A stretch of 58,825 nt of DNA, taken from assembly GCA_009783295.1 (NCBI GenBank), contig WRHK01000023.1:1-58825 (forward strand), read 5' to 3'. The translations under genes were made by a program, and so were the position numbers. The notes beneath the pieces were generated by a model. It was given only the letters and a program-made list of their open reading frames with translations, was not told the DNA's origin and did not search any database. The stretch is from Promicromonosporaceae bacterium. GTDB lineage: Bacteria > Actinomycetota > Actinomycetes > Actinomycetales > Cellulomonadaceae. Below are positions 9,195 to 18,157 of this stretch, in pieces (within the stretch, counting starts at the first letter, position 1; every line of letters starts with the position of its first letter).

Positions 9195-9198
<4 letters not shown>
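7978..9198 (-). CDS. gguB: Multiple-monosaccharide ABC transporter permease (GguB/MmsB-like)
   Basis: This is a 406-residue inner-membrane permease with about ten hydrophobic segments, of the BPD_transp_2 (ribose/xylose permease) family. Recognisable stretches are [18 protein letters not shown] near residue 80 and [15 protein letters not shown], the cytoplasmic loop that contacts the ATPase. The length above 400 fits GguB/XylH rather than RbsC (about 320). The start ATG at 9198 overlaps the gguA stop by 4 bases. With gguA and chvE it forms a complete aldopentose-type importer. Its place next to GH51/GH54 genes and araBAD points to L-arabinose as a main substrate. Confidence 0.88.
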
Positions 9199-10739
<1,541 letters not shown>

Positions 10740-10759
10740 TCGTCCCTCCTTCGGGAGGG

Positions 10760-10791
10760 GCGGGCGCCAGCCCGCCTGGGGCGGCGCCCGC
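10760..10791 (-). terminator. Intergenic stem-loop between chvE and gguA
   Basis: Arms GCGGGCGCC (10760-10768) and GGCGCCCGC (10783-10791) form a stable hairpin 21 bases after the chvE stop. A smaller CCCTCC/GGGAGG hairpin (10744-10759) overlaps the gguA ribosome binding site. Such stems after binding-protein genes commonly give partial termination or 3'-end stabilisation, so that more binding protein than ATPase is made. That role is inferred here. Confidence 0.5.
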
Positions 10792-10811
10792 CGTCGGTGG
10801 GTCGGGTGGGG

Positions 10812-11951
10812 CTACTTGAGCTGGTCCGGGGTGTAGTAGCCGCTGTCGATCAGCGCCTTCTGGTAGTTGTCCTTGGTGACCACCACCGGCTGGAGCAGGA
10901 ACGTCGGGACGACCTTCTTGCCGTTGTCGTAGCTCTTCGTGTCGTTGATCTCCGGCGTGGTGCCCTTGAGCACGGCCTCCGTCATCGACACGGCCTCCTT
11001 GGCGAGGTCACGCGTGTCCTTGAAGATCGTCGAGTACTGCGACCCGGCGATGAGCTGCTTCACGCTGGCCACCTCGGCGTCCTGGCCCGTGATCACGGGC
11101 CAGCCGGCGTCGCCCACCTTGAAGCCGCCGGCCGTGAGCGAGGCGATGATGCCGTCGGACAGGCCGTCGTAGGGCGACAGGACGCCGTCGAGCTTGGTCT
11201 TGCCGTCGGCGTAGCTCTTGGCGACCAGGTCGTCCATGCGCTTCTTGGCGGTGGCCGGGTCCCAGCCCTGGATGGCGGTCTGGTTGAACGCCGTCTGGCC
11301 CGACGTCACCACGAGCGTCCCCGCGTCGATGAGCGGCTTGAGCACCGACATGGCGCCGTTGAAGAAGAACGTCGCGTTGTTGTCGTCCGGGCTGCCGGCG
11401 AACAGCTCGACGTGCCACGGGCCTGTCTTGCCGGTCTTGTTGCCGCTCGCGTCCAGGTACCCGAGGCCGGTGAGCAGCGAGTTCGCCTGCTGCACGCCCA
11501 CCTTGAAGTTGTCGAACGTGGCGTAGTAGTCGACGTTCTCGTCGCCCGTGAGCAGACGGTCGTAGGCGATCACCTTGACGCCGGCGGCCTTCGCGTCGTC
11601 GAGCTGCTGGCCCAGGGCGCCGCCGTCGATCGAGGCGACGATCAGCACCTTGGCGCCCTTGGTGATCATCGTCTCGAGCTGCTGGCCCTGCGTGGGGATG
11701 TCGTTGTTGGCGTACTCCAGGTCGACCTTGTAGCCGGCTGCCTCAAGCTGCTTCTTGACGTTGTCGCCGTCCTGGATCCAGCGCTGGTCGACCTTGGTCG
11801 GCATCGCGACGCCGACCAGCTGGCTGCCCGCGGGGTCGCCGGACGCACCCGAGTGCGTGCCGGCGCGGCCGCTGCCCGAACACGCGGACAGCGGGATCGC
11901 GAACGCGGCGACGGCCGCGACCACGGCCACCTTCTTCAGCGGAAACCTCAT
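10812..11951 (-). CDS. chvE: Multiple-sugar-binding lipoprotein (ChvE family)
   Basis: This is a 379-residue periplasmic-binding-protein-like lipoprotein. The hydrophobic leader ends in the lipobox LSAC (Cys about 28), so it is anchored on the outer face of the membrane. The body reads as a type I sugar-binding fold of the ChvE/XylF kind ([58 protein letters not shown]). ATG 11951 is preceded by AAGGAGAG; earlier in-frame starts lack a ribosome site. It is first in the chvE-gguA-gguB operon and has a promoter carrying two different operators. Sugar specificity cannot be read directly; L-arabinose is inferred from context. Confidence 0.9.
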   Translation of the reverse strand: MRFPLKKVAVVAAVAAFAIPLSACSGSGRAGTHSGASGDPAGSQLVGVAMPTKVDQRWIQDGDNVKKQLEAAGYKVDLEYANNDIPTQGQQLETMITKGAKVLIVASIDGGALGQQLDDAKAAGVKVIAYDRLLTGDENVDYYATFDNFKVGVQQANSLLTGLGYLDASGNKTGKTGPWHVELFAGSPDDNNATFFFNGAMSVLKPLIDAGTLVVTSGQTAFNQTAIQGWDPATAKKRMDDLVAKSYADGKTKLDGVLSPYDGLSDGIIASLTAGGFKVGDAGWPVITGQDAEVASVKQLIAGSQYSTIFKDTRDLAKEAVSMTEAVLKGTTPEINDTKSYDNGKKVVPTFLLQPVVVTKDNYQKALIDSGYYTPDQLK

Positions 11952-12008
11952 CGTCTCTCCTTGGTTGCTTGGCGTCGTCGTCGACGCTGCCCTCCGGGGC
12001 ACGGGCGG

Positions 12009-12038
12009 ATGTTAGCGTTAACAGACAACGCTGTCCAA
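12009..12038 (-). promoter_or_regulatory. chvE promoter with two adjacent LacI-type operators
   Basis: On the minus strand, TTGGAC (12033-12038), an 18-base spacer and TAACAT (12009-12014) make a good sigma-70-like promoter. The spacer contains GACAACGCTGTC (12024-12035), like the ACAACGTTGT site before the LacI gene at 17058. Directly next to it is TGTTAGCGTTAACA (12010-12023), like the araB/abfA operators. Two repressors could therefore act on one promoter. Confidence 0.65.
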
Positions 12039-12090
12039 GTTCGGGCGGGGAGACAGGGCTAGAGCGCGGCGTGTCGGCCGGTCATGCCAC

Positions 12091-12122
12091 GGCCACGCGC
12101 CCCGAAGTCGGGACGCGTGGCC
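12091..12122. terminator. Hairpin after abfA copy 2
   Basis: A 15-base arm from 12091 pairs with the arm ending at 12122 around a short loop, with one mismatch. It lies 36 bases past the stop of the second GH51 gene and upstream of the chvE promoter. Confidence 0.6.
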
Positions 12123-12157
12123 GGGAGGCGATCGGCGGACCAGCCGCCGGCAGGGTC

Positions 12158-13669
12158 TCAGGCGCGGGCGAACCGCACCATCGACCAGGACACGGCGGGC
12201 GCCGTCATGGTGAACGCGCCGCCGGAGACGGCTGCGGTGGCGTTCGGGACGGGCAGCACGGACGTGTCGTCGTCGGCCGTGGCGTGCCAGTACGGGTCGT
12301 CGTTCGCGTAGGTGACCGCCTCGACGACGCGCAGGTCGCCGAAGCCGCGCACGTCGACGGCGAGCTCGAGCGCCTCGTCCGTGGAGCGGTTGGCGCTGAA
12401 CAGGACCACCTCGCCCGTCTCGGCGTCGTGCGTCGCGACGGCGGTGAGCGCGGCGATCTCGCCGTGCTTGGCCGTCTGCATCGTGGGCGACTGGACCGCG
12501 ACGCGCAGCACCTCGCCCCGCGCGTGGCGGGCCGTGAGCGCGAACGGGTGGAACGTCGTCTGCTTCCAGGAGCGGCCGCCGGGCTCGGTCATGATCGGCG
12601 CGATCACGTTGACGAGCTGGGCCAGGGACGCCGAGTGCACCCGGTCGGTGTGCCGCAACAGCGTGATGAGCAGGTCGCCCACCACCACGGCGTCGGCCAC
12701 GTTGTACGTGTCCTCCAGCAGCACCGGCGCGACCGGCCAGTCGTCGCCCGTCGGCGGCATCGACGGCGTCGCCTTCTGGTACCAGACGTTCCACTCGTCG
12801 AACGAGATGTTGATGCGCTTGGTGTGCTTGCCCGCGGCGCGGGCGGCGTCGGCGGTGGCGACGACGGACTCGATGAAGTTGCTCATCTTGTGCCCGGAGC
12901 CGAGGAACGAGGCGAGGTCGCCGTCCTCCTCGTAGTAGTACTCGTGGGCGGAGACGTAGTCGACCTGCTCGTACGCCTCGCTGAGCACGGTGTGCTCCCA
13001 CGTCCCGAACGTGTCCATGTCCGACGACGACGACCCGCACGCCACCAGCTCGAGCCCGGGGTCGACCTGGCGCATCGCGCGGGCCGTCTCAGTGGCGAGC
13101 CGTGCGTACTCGGGGGCCGTCTTGTGGCCGGTCTGCCAGGGGCCGTCCATCTCGTTGCCGAGGCACCACATGCGGACCTTGTACGGCTCCTCGGCGCCGT
13201 TCTTGCGGCGCTTGTCGGAGAGCTCGGTGCCGCCCGCGATGTTGCAGTAGTCGAGGATGTCGAGCGCCTCGGCGACGCCGCGCGTACCCAGGTTGATCGC
13301 CATCATCGGCTCGACGCCGGCCTTGGTGCACCAGCGCATGAACTCGTCGAGCCCCACCTCGTTCGGCTCGGTCGAGTGCCAGGCCAGGTCGAGGCGCCGG
13401 GGCCGCTCGCTCTTGGGCCCGATGCCGTCCTCCCAGCGGTACCCGGAGACAAAGTTGCCGCCGGGGTAGCGCACGGTGGTCACCCCGAGCTCCTTGACCA
13501 GGTCGACGACGTCCTGACGGAAGCCGTCCTCGTCGGCGGTGGCGTGGCCGGGGTCGTAGATGCCGGTGTAGACGCAGCGGCCCAGGTGCTCGACGAACGA
13601 GCCGAAGGTGCGGCGGCGGACGGGGCCGACGACGAACGCCGGGTCGACGGTGGCGGAAGCGGACAGCAT
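12158..13669 (-). CDS. abfA: GH51 alpha-L-arabinofuranosidase (copy 2)
   Basis: This 503-residue cytoplasmic enzyme is collinear with copy 1 at 2362-3873 and keeps acid/base Glu173 (GNEMDGPWQT) and nucleophile Glu292 (ISFDEWNVWY). Differences cluster in the loops around the barrel (for example YQKATPSMPP in place of YVNRAESRPP), which could shift aglycone preference. AGGAG lies 7 bases before ATG 13669. It is the last gene of a permease-permease-binding protein operon, so it should process the oligosaccharide that importer brings in, whereas copy 1 stands alone under the arabinose operator. Confidence 0.95.
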   Translation of the reverse strand: MLSASATVDPAFVVGPVRRRTFGSFVEHLGRCVYTGIYDPGHATADEDGFRQDVVDLVKELGVTTVRYPGGNFVSGYRWEDGIGPKSERPRRLDLAWHSTEPNEVGLDEFMRWCTKAGVEPMMAINLGTRGVAEALDILDYCNIAGGTELSDKRRKNGAEEPYKVRMWCLGNEMDGPWQTGHKTAPEYARLATETARAMRQVDPGLELVACGSSSSDMDTFGTWEHTVLSEAYEQVDYVSAHEYYYEEDGDLASFLGSGHKMSNFIESVVATADAARAAGKHTKRINISFDEWNVWYQKATPSMPPTGDDWPVAPVLLEDTYNVADAVVVGDLLITLLRHTDRVHSASLAQLVNVIAPIMTEPGGRSWKQTTFHPFALTARHARGEVLRVAVQSPTMQTAKHGEIAALTAVATHDAETGEVVLFSANRSTDEALELAVDVRGFGDLRVVEAVTYANDDPYWHATADDDTSVLPVPNATAAVSGGAFTMTAPAVSWSMVRFARA

Positions 13670-13690
13670 GGAAGAGCTCCTGAACGGTGG

Positions 13691-13759
13691 GGCAGCCGGG
13701 GACGGCGCCAGGGGCGAGAGGCCCCCGGCTGCCGGACCCGGGCAGCGGTGCCCGGGTCC
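13691..13759 (-). terminator. Two tandem hairpins between binding protein and abfA copy 2
   Basis: Two perfect 11-bp stems follow each other: 13691-13701 with 13723-13733, and 13734-13744 with 13749-13759 (4-base loop). They fill most of the 106-base gap after the binding-protein gene. A stable double stem here probably protects the upstream message or attenuates expression of the enzyme gene relative to the binding protein. Confidence 0.55.
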
Positions 13760-13775
13760 GGCGGGGAGGGCTCGG

Positions 13776-15125
13776 CTACTGGCCGAGCTCGTTCTTCAGG
13801 TCGGACTGAGCCTGGGCGAGGGCGTCGTTCACCGACTTGCCGGACTCGAACATGTTGTTCAGCGTCTCGGTGGTGAACAGGTTGCCGACCGACGGCATGT
13901 TGGGGCTGGTCGCCGAGACGAGCAGGCCGACCGAGTCGCTGACGGCGTTGAAGGCGTCGAACGGGTTGGTCTCGAAGTACTGGACGTACTCGTTGGTCGG
14001 GTCCTTGGTGACCGAGTCGTCCTTCCACATGCTCAGGTTGAGCGGGTCGAACCCGAGCGTGCGCCAGATCTCGACGTTGCCCTCCTTGGACAGCTTCGCG
14101 TAGGCGATGAACTCCGCGGCGAGGTCCTTGTGCTTGCCGGCCGACGGGACGGCCGTGCCGGTGCCGCCGCCACCGACGGTCTTGACCTTGGCGCCGTCGA
14201 CGACGGGCGCGGGGGCGATGGCGATCTTGCCCTTGAGGTCGGGCATGTAGGCGGTGAAGCGGGACATGAACCAGGACGGCATGATCATCGCGGCGTAGTC
14301 GCCCTTGTTGATCGCGCCGTAGGCCTCCTCGGTGTCGGGCTGGCCACCCGGCGGCACCGACGCCGCGCCCGAGTCCTGCATGTCCTTGAGGATGCCGAAG
14401 GCCTCCTTCATCTTGGCGGAGTCGACGGTCACGTTGCCGCTGGCGTCGAGGTAGTCACCGCCGAGCTGGCCGAGCAGCAGGTTGGCCTGCCACAGCGCGG
14501 AGGTGTCCGCGGTGGCGAACGACTTGCCCGTGGCCTTGTGGTACTTCACGCCCGCGGCCTTGTAGTCGTCCCACGTCTTGATGGACTTGTAGTCGACGCC
14601 GGCCTTGTCGAGCAGGTCGGTGTTGTAGTACGCGACCGTGGTGCCGACGTGGAAGTCCAGGCCGTACAGCTTGGAGTCCTTGGAGTACAGGTCGAGGCGG
14701 GCCTTGACCAGGTCGTTCACGTAGGGCTTGGCGGCCTCGGTGAGGTCCATGAGCGCCGGCGTGCCCTTGGTGAAGTTCGGGAACTTGCCGACCTCGATGT
14801 CGACGAGGTCCGGCACACCCTGGCCGGAGTTCAGCGCGAGCTGGAGCTTGTTGTGCATGTCGTCGTACGGCATGACGTTGATGTCGAGCTTGACCTGCTT
14901 GTCCGGGTGCTCCTCGTTCCAGTGCCCGGCCATGGTCTCGTAGAACTTGCCGTGCAGCTCCACGAACGTCCACAGCGTGAGCTTGGTGGCGTTCGCGCCG
15001 GCCTTCTGGTCGACGGTCGAGGAGTACTTGGCCGACGGTGCGGAGTTGGAGGGTTGCGCGCACGCGCCCGTCAGGGCGGTCGCGGCGGCGACGGCCAGAG
15101 CCGTCAGGACTCGGTTGAGCCTCAT
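13776..15125 (-). CDS. Extracellular solute-binding lipoprotein, CUT1 sugar ABC transporter
   Basis: This is a 449-residue family 1 binding protein (MalE-like). The leader ends in lipobox LTGAC (Cys about 22). The mature part shows family features such as LTLWTFVELHGKFYETMAGHW, WNEEHPDKQVKLDINVMPYDD and a late VKTVGGGGTGTAVPSAGKHK. AAAGGAG lies before ATG 15125. It comes third after two permease genes and before GH51 copy 2, an order that suggests arabino-oligosaccharides as ligand. No ATPase gene is in the operon, so a shared MsiK-like ATPase elsewhere is likely. Confidence 0.9.
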   Translation of the reverse strand: MRLNRVLTALAVAAATALTGACAQPSNSAPSAKYSSTVDQKAGANATKLTLWTFVELHGKFYETMAGHWNEEHPDKQVKLDINVMPYDDMHNKLQLALNSGQGVPDLVDIEVGKFPNFTKGTPALMDLTEAAKPYVNDLVKARLDLYSKDSKLYGLDFHVGTTVAYYNTDLLDKAGVDYKSIKTWDDYKAAGVKYHKATGKSFATADTSALWQANLLLGQLGGDYLDASGNVTVDSAKMKEAFGILKDMQDSGAASVPPGGQPDTEEAYGAINKGDYAAMIMPSWFMSRFTAYMPDLKGKIAIAPAPVVDGAKVKTVGGGGTGTAVPSAGKHKDLAAEFIAYAKLSKEGNVEIWRTLGFDPLNLSMWKDDSVTKDPTNEYVQYFETNPFDAFNAVSDSVGLLVSATSPNMPSVGNLFTTETLNNMFESGKSVNDALAQAQSDLKNELGQ

Positions 15126-15183
15126 TGCTGGTGATCTCCTTTGATCTGGTCGGACCGTGCCTGGTGGACGGCACCGCGTGGTG

Positions 15184-16053
15184 CTAGCCCTTGACGGAAC
15201 CTGCGGTCATGCCCTCGATGAAGAAGCGCTGGAAGGCGAGGAACAGCAGGAGGATGGGGATGAGCGAGAAGAAAGCGCCGACGATGAGCAGCGAGTAGTT
15301 GTTGCCGTACGGCGTCAGGAGCGTGTTGAGACCGATCGGCAGGGTGTACTTCTGCGGCGAGCGCAGCACCAGCAGCGGCCACAGGAAGTTGTTCCAGCTC
15401 GCCATGCCGTTGAGGATCGCCATGGCGGCGATCGCGGGCTTCATGAGCGGGACGACGAGCCGGAAGAAGATGCCGAACTCGCTCACGCCGTCGACGCGAC
15501 CGGCCTCGAGGATCTCCCGCGGGATGCCCGTGAGGTACTGCCGGAAGAAGAAGATCGTCCCGGCCTGGGCGAGGAACGGCAGCACGATCGCGGCGTAGCT
15601 GTCCGACAGGCCCATGGCGTTCGTCTGGACGTACAGCGGCAGCATGAGCATCTCGAACGGGATGGTCATGAGCACCACGACGAGGATGAACAGCGTCGTC
15701 TTGAACTTGAAGTCGTACATCGCGAACCCGTAGGCCACGAACGAGCTCACCAGCAGCGTGCCGACCACCTGGACGGTGGTGAGGATCAGCGAGTTCGCGA
15801 ACCAGCCGAAGTACGGGCCCGAGTCCGTGAACAGCATGATGTAGTTGCGGACGTGCGCGTTGGCCGGGTCGAGGCCCAGGTTGAGGCCGTACCGGATCAG
15901 CATGTCGCCGTCCTGGAACGTGCCGATCAGCATCGCCCAGAAGGGGATCAGCGCGAGCGCCGCGACCACGAGGAACGCGACGGCCATGCCGATCGTGGCG
16001 GGCCGGCGCGACCGGAGGTCGCGCGGGCTCAGGACGGGGGCGCGGCGGCTCAT
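15184..16053 (-). CDS. CUT1 sugar ABC transporter permease (MalG-like)
   Basis: This is a 289-residue permease with six hydrophobic segments. The ATPase-contact EAA loop is visible as EILEAGRVDGVSEFGIFFRLVVPLMKP near residue 195, in the MalG form. The C-terminus SVKG is typical. The start ATG 16053 overlaps the stop of the upstream permease by 4 bases. It works with the partner permease and the lipoprotein at 13776. Confidence 0.92.
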   Translation of the reverse strand: MSRRAPVLSPRDLRSRRPATIGMAVAFLVVAALALIPFWAMLIGTFQDGDMLIRYGLNLGLDPANAHVRNYIMLFTDSGPYFGWFANSLILTTVQVVGTLLVSSFVAYGFAMYDFKFKTTLFILVVVLMTIPFEMLMLPLYVQTNAMGLSDSYAAIVLPFLAQAGTIFFFRQYLTGIPREILEAGRVDGVSEFGIFFRLVVPLMKPAIAAMAILNGMASWNNFLWPLLVLRSPQKYTLPIGLNTLLTPYGNNYSLLIVGAFFSLIPILLLFLAFQRFFIEGMTAGSVKG

Positions 16054-16946
16054 CGCGACTCCTTGCGGAACATCCCGTTGAGGGTGAGCTGGGTGAGGTT
16101 GATCGCGAGGATGACGACGAGCAGCACCACGCCGACGGCGGAGGCGTAGCCCAGGTCGTTCTTCTCGATGCCCTGCCGGTACAGGTAGCCGACGATCGTC
16201 AGGCCGATGTTCTCGGGCGAGTTGTTGCCGCCGTAGAGCATGAAGCTCTCGAGGAACATCGCCATGCCGCCGTAGACGGAGATCGTCAGGACGTACACGA
16301 TCGTGGGTCGCAGCTGCGGCAGCGTCACGTAGCGGAACTTCTGCCAGTGGCTCGCGCCGTCGATGTCCGCGGCCTCGTAGTACTCCGTGGGGATCGACTG
16401 CAGGCCGGCCAGGAAGTACATCATGTTGACGCCGGTCCACCGCCACATCGCGACGACCAGCAGCGCGGCCAGGCCGGTGAGGTCGTTCTTGAGCCACTTG
16501 GTGGGCCCGATGCCGAACGCCCCGATGATCTGGTTCATCAGCGCCGTCGACGACTCCGAGAACATGAGCCGGAACACGATGCCGGCGACGACCACCGACG
16601 TCAGCGCGGGCACGAACATCGCGGACTTGAAGAACGCCTTGATCTTGGGCGACCCGATCCGCGAGTTCACCAGCACGGCGAGCAGCAGCGGGATCGGGAT
16701 GAGCAGCACCAGCGTGAGCACGGTGTACCGCAGCGAGTTGCCCATGGCGAGCCAGAAGAGGCGGTCGCCGAACAGCCGCTCATAGTTGTGGAAGCCCACG
16801 TTCTCGACCTGACCAGGCAGGATGTTCTGTCCGCTCATCACGACCGAACGACCGAGCGGGAAGGCCCAGAAGATGCCGAACGTCAGGATGAAGGGCAGCA
16901 CGAAGAAGTACGGGGCAGCCTTCTGTGAGTAGAGCAAACGCCTCAC
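16050..16946 (-). CDS. CUT1 sugar ABC transporter permease (MalF-like)
   Basis: This is a 298-residue membrane protein with about six hydrophobic segments and an EAA loop (YEAADIDGASHWQKFRYVTLPQLRPT), the form found in MalF/UgpA-type subunits. The start is GTG 16946, fixed by a full AAGGAGGAGT 7 bases upstream; longer frames to 17015 would run across the operator. It is the first gene of the operon permease-permease-binding protein-GH51, which is transcribed from the promoter carrying the inverted repeat at 16982-17010. Confidence 0.92.
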   Translation of the reverse strand: MRRLLYSQKAAPYFFVLPFILTFGIFWAFPLGRSVVMSGQNILPGQVENVGFHNYERLFGDRLFWLAMGNSLRYTVLTLVLLIPIPLLLAVLVNSRIGSPKIKAFFKSAMFVPALTSVVVAGIVFRLMFSESSTALMNQIIGAFGIGPTKWLKNDLTGLAALLVVAMWRWTGVNMMYFLAGLQSIPTEYYEAADIDGASHWQKFRYVTLPQLRPTIVYVLTISVYGGMAMFLESFMLYGGNNSPENIGLTIVGYLYRQGIEKNDLGYASAVGVVLLVVILAINLTQLTLNGMFRKESR

Positions 16947-16981
16947 ACTGACTCCTCCTTGAGTCGCTGTGGTGCTGTGTA

Positions 16982-17010
16982 CATCGTTGTAGCGCATTTC
17001 TACAACGATG
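16982..17010. promoter_or_regulatory. Long inverted-repeat operator before the second ABC operon
   Basis: CATCGTTGTAG (16982-16992) and CTACAACGATG (17000-17010) are perfect 11-base inverted copies separated by 7 bases. Each arm resembles the ACAACGTTGT core at 18112-18121. The repeat ends 35 bases upstream of the operon start, in the promoter zone. The likely ligand is the LacI protein encoded next door (17058-18065). Confidence 0.7.
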
Positions 17011-17057
17011 CACACGCAGGACGCAAGGCGCGGTCGGCAGCCGAGACGGAACCGTGA

Positions 17058-18065
17058 TCAGCCGCGCCGGGTGGACTCGCGCTCCACGAGCGCGTACGGC
17101 GCGATCACGCGCTGCGGCGCCGCGTCGTGCCCCGCGATCCGCGCGACGAGCAGCTCCACGGCCCGGTGCGCGATCTCGTCCCGGCCCGGGTCGATGCTGC
17201 TCAGCGGCGGCTCCGAGTACCCGGCGTCCTCGATGTCGTCGAACCCGACGACGGCGACGTCCTCCGGCACGCGCAGGCCGCGGGCGTGCAGCACGTGCAG
17301 GGCGCCGAGCGCGAGCGCGTCGTTCATCGCGAACACGCCGTCCACCGGGGCGCCCGAGTCGAGCACCTGCGTCATCGCCTGCGCGCCCGTGGCCCGGACC
17401 CAGCGCTCCGCCTCCCCCGCCAGGCGGGGGTCGAACTCCAGGCCGGCCGCGGCCAGCCCCTGCCGGTAGCCCTCGAACCGCAGGGCCGCCGAGCCCATCG
17501 CCTCCCCGGCGTGGTAGCCGACGACGGCGATGTGCCGGCAGCCCTCCGCGACCAGGTGCTCCGTGGCGGCGCGGGCCGCCTCGACGTTCGCCATGGTCAC
17601 GTGGTCGACGCCCGCGTCGAACACCCGCTCGCCGAGCAGCACGAGCGGGTAGTCGACGTCGAGCTCCGGGTGGCTCACGGGGTCCATCGCCACCGGGGAG
17701 AAGAGCAGGCCGTCGGTGAGCCGGCGGCGCGGGCCGCGCAGCACCTCGCCCTCGTGCTCCCCGTGCGGGCCGGTCTGCTCGATGAGGAGCACCAGCCCGT
17801 GCGCCTCGGCCGCGTTCATCACCGAGTACGCGAGCTCCGCGAAGTACGGCACGCGCAGCTCGGGCACGGCCAGGCCGATCATCCCCGTGCGCCCCTGGCG
17901 CAGGTTCCGGGCCGCGACGTTGACCTGGTACCCCAGCGCCTCGATCGCGTCCTCGACGCGCGAGCGCGTCGTCGGGCGGATGTGCGGGTACCCGTTGATG
18001 ACGTTCGAGACCGTCTTGATCGAGACGCCGGCGCGCGCCGCGACGTCGTGCATCGTGACCGCCAT
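17058..18065 (-). CDS. LacI family transcriptional regulator (second ABC/GH51 operon)
   Basis: This is a 335-residue LacI/GalR regulator. Residues 3-50 are the DNA-binding headpiece (TMHDVAARAGVSIKTVSNVIN, then hinge helix region NVAARNLRQG), followed by a periplasmic-binding-like sensor with the typical DGVFAMNDALALGAL and VPEDVAVVGFDDI. CGGAG lies 7 bases before ATG 18065. It sits upstream of, and in the same direction as, the permease operon. Matching operators occur before its own gene, before that operon and in the chvE promoter, so autoregulation and control of arabinose transport are likely. Confidence 0.93.
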   Translation of the reverse strand: MAVTMHDVAARAGVSIKTVSNVINGYPHIRPTTRSRVEDAIEALGYQVNVAARNLRQGRTGMIGLAVPELRVPYFAELAYSVMNAAEAHGLVLLIEQTGPHGEHEGEVLRGPRRRLTDGLLFSPVAMDPVSHPELDVDYPLVLLGERVFDAGVDHVTMANVEAARAATEHLVAEGCRHIAVVGYHAGEAMGSAALRFEGYRQGLAAAGLEFDPRLAGEAERWVRATGAQAMTQVLDSGAPVDGVFAMNDALALGALHVLHARGLRVPEDVAVVGFDDIEDAGYSEPPLSSIDPGRDEIAHRAVELLVARIAGHDAAPQRVIAPYALVERESTRRG

Positions 18066-18111
18066 GGGCTACTCCGTCGTCGCAGGTCGTCAGGCGTGCT
18101 CACCCTACTAG

Positions 18112-18121
18112 ACAACGTTGT
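18112..18121. promoter_or_regulatory. Palindromic operator before the LacI gene
   Basis: ACAACGTTGT is a perfect 10-base palindrome inside CTAGACAACGTTGTAGA, 46 bases before the LacI start. It probably overlaps that gene's promoter (TAGGGT lies just downstream on the minus strand) and serves autoregulation. Confidence 0.6.
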
Positions 18122-18157
18122 AGACGCCGGGCCCGTCACGGCGCGCGCCGGCGCCCG

